Source of the DNA: an uncultured Blautia sp. | Lineage (GTDB): Bacteria > Bacillota > Clostridia > Lachnospirales > Lachnospiraceae | Assembly (NCBI GenBank): GCA_934358405.1 | Contig: CAKRKL010000086.1 | Location: 1 to 8,253 of the forward strand | DNA length: 8,253 nucleotides | Reading direction: 5' to 3' | Shown: piece by piece, positions 7,107-8,253 of the stretch | How positions within the stretch are numbered: the stretch's first letter is position 1 | How the letters are laid out: every line of letters begins with the position of its first letter | Position numbers and translations under genes: made by a program | Notes under the pieces: model-generated | What the model was told of the DNA's origin: nothing | Databases searched by the model: none | What the model saw: the letters and a program-made list of their open reading frames with translations, nothing else

Positions 7107-8253
7107 TCAGGCTCCTTTCTGCAGAATTAAAAGATCATTCCATTCTTTCAAAAATGCTCTTTCTGTATATGTTTGAGGGGAACTGGTCAAGTTCTGAAAT
7201 AAGGCATCCCTGGCATCAGTTTTTTCGCTCTCATAAGCAAATTCTTCCAGGAAAAACTCACCGCTTCTGATACTATCCGTAAATACCTTCGCATAATTGT
7301 CTTCTACATCTACAGATTTTATGCAGGAATAGGCCCCGGCCTGATCTGCATAATATTCACTGACATTTTTTGAAAATACATAATCCAGAAATTTTCCAGC
7401 CGCTTCCGGATGCTTGCAGGATGCAGAAACCCCCAATGTCGCATCTATTTTTACTACAACCCTTGCCTGATTTTCATTGTATGTAGGAAACGGCATAAAT
7501 AACAAATCCATATACGGATTTATTTTTTTAATTATAGGATATGCCCAGTTTCCCTGAAGGAACATATAGGCTTCTCCCTTTGCAAATTTTTTTACAGCTT
7601 CATCATATCCTGTGTTTATGGTCTGTTTCTGACCATATTGTCTTATTTCTAAAAATTTTCTGGTAGAATCAAGTGCAATAGGATCTTCATATAAAACGGT
7701 AGTGCCGTTCAGCACATTCTGAAATAAATTATCCTGGCTTCCCCTGGAGGACATGTCAATTGCATCCCATCCCTGATGAATCGTCCAGCTGTCTTTATCT
7801 GCAAAAACAATAGGAAGCTTTCCGGCTTTTTTTATCTTCTTCATCGTCTGAATAAGCTCTGCATATGTAGACGGAATCTGGTATCCGTCCTTTTCCAGCA
7901 TCCTTTTGTTATAAAATATCCCTCTGTAATTCACAGACAACGGAAGTACATAAGTACCATTAAGAATTTTTAATTTTTCCAAAAAATGTTCATTTACACA
8001 ATGGGTTGCAGAAAAATCATCCAGCTTCTGCAAGTATCCGCCTTTTACATATTTAACCAGATCATCTTTCCGTGCTCCGATAAATTCAACAATATCTGGA
8101 AATTCTCCCTGGATTGCACGAATTTGCAGTTCCTGCTCCGGATTTGGTACTGCCATAAGTTCTACATATATCTCATCCTGTGATTCATTAAAATCCGCGA
8201 TAATTTTCTCAAAAATATGCCGTGTTTCTCTTTTGGACGTAAGAAACACCAGT
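7107..8253 (-). CDS. Extracellular solute-binding protein, family 1 (partial at N-terminus)
   Basis: The frame runs open to the right edge, so this is the C-terminal 381 codons of a longer gene. The GTG at 8249 is not a convincing start because the protein already reads as the first mature strand of a binding protein (VFLTSKRETRHIFEKIIADFN). The signal peptide, probably a lipoprotein one, must lie outside the window. Family 1 features are GEFPDIV (48-54 counted from that GTG), LPLSVNYRGIFYNKRMLEKDGY (102-123), PSTYAEL (126-132), FLQGNWAYPI (230-239) and LGVSASCKHPEAAGKFLDY (272-290). The last shows the usual C-terminal lobe pattern. It probably binds a sugar, oligosaccharide or similar solute at the outer face of the membrane. 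Instead of a permease, the next gene is a sensor kinase, which suggests a sensory role, though permease genes could lie upstream of the window. The stop TGA at 7109-7107 is 2 nt before the kinase start. Confidence 0.9.
   Translation of the reverse strand, partial: LVFLTSKRETRHIFEKIIADFNESQDEIYVELMAVPNPEQELQIRAIQGEFPDIVEFIGARKDDLVKYVKGGYLQKLDDFSATHCVNEHFLEKLKILNGTYVLPLSVNYRGIFYNKRMLEKDGYQIPSTYAELIQTMKKIKKAGKLPIVFADKDSWTIHQGWDAIDMSSRGSQDNLFQNVLNGTTVLYEDPIALDSTRKFLEIRQYGQKQTINTGYDEAVKKFAKGEAYMFLQGNWAYPIIKKINPYMDLLFMPFPTYNENQARVVVKIDATLGVSASCKHPEAAGKFLDYVFSKNVSEYYADQAGAYSCIKSVDVEDNYAKVFTDSIRSGEFFLEEFAYESEKTDARDALFQNLTSSPQTYTERAFLKEWNDLLILQKGA
7112..7118 (-). promoter_or_regulatory. Ribosome binding site for the histidine kinase GTG start
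   Basis: AAAGGAG occupies the third- and second-last codons of the binding-protein gene and stands 7 nt before the GTG at 7104. It decides the unusual GTG start and ties translation of the kinase to that of the binding protein. Confidence 0.75.

Noticed and set aside
8247..8249. GTG as the start of the solute-binding protein
   Set aside because: The frame stays open to the window edge and the residues after it already belong to the mature domain. A secreted binding protein needs a signal peptide, which is missing here.

Overview
This window looks like a chromosomal stretch from a low-to-moderate GC Gram-positive gut-type anaerobe, most likely in the Clostridia (Lachnospiraceae, Blautia/Ruminococcus-like). 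I base that on the YesM/YesN-style two-component pair, strong AGGAGG-type ribosome binding sites, tightly packed genes with 2-nt gaps, a U-tract terminator, and a secreted type-B esterase. No database search was possible, so the genus is only an impression. Every gene I can support is on the minus strand, so transcription runs from high to low coordinates.

Right-hand block (8253 down to 1928). The order is an extracytoplasmic solute-binding protein (N-terminus cut by the window edge), a membrane histidine kinase of the YesM type, a REC-AraC response regulator of the YesN type, and a secreted carboxylesterase. The first three genes are separated by only 2 nt each, and the kinase's Shine-Dalgarno sequence lies inside the end of the binding-protein gene. 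After a 57-nt gap with no visible terminator comes the esterase. The unit closes with a 24-bp-stem Rho-independent terminator at 1928-1978. The layout suggests a three-component sensory operon: the binding protein captures an extracellular ligand, probably a sugar or oligosaccharide, and the kinase senses it. The AraC-type regulator would then control target genes, perhaps including the esterase, which would strip ester groups from an extracellular substrate. The ligand and the ester substrate cannot be read from the sequence.

Left-hand block (1905 down to 1). A probable promoter at 1877-1905, just beyond the terminator, drives a membrane-anchored two-HKD phospholipase D / cardiolipin synthase-like protein. 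It is followed by a 141-nt intergenic stretch holding three back-to-back inverted repeats. After that comes the first 70 codons of a gene whose product resembles the N-lobe of a Ser/Thr-type protein kinase, running off the left edge. The phospholipase-like gene looks richer in GC than the two-component genes, so the two blocks may have different histories.

I see no tRNA, rRNA, CRISPR array, insertion sequence or phage gene. The most interesting items are the sensor-plus-esterase operon, the structured intergenic element at 265-327, a possible hairpin masking the esterase ribosome binding site, and the non-canonical esterase nucleophile elbow.
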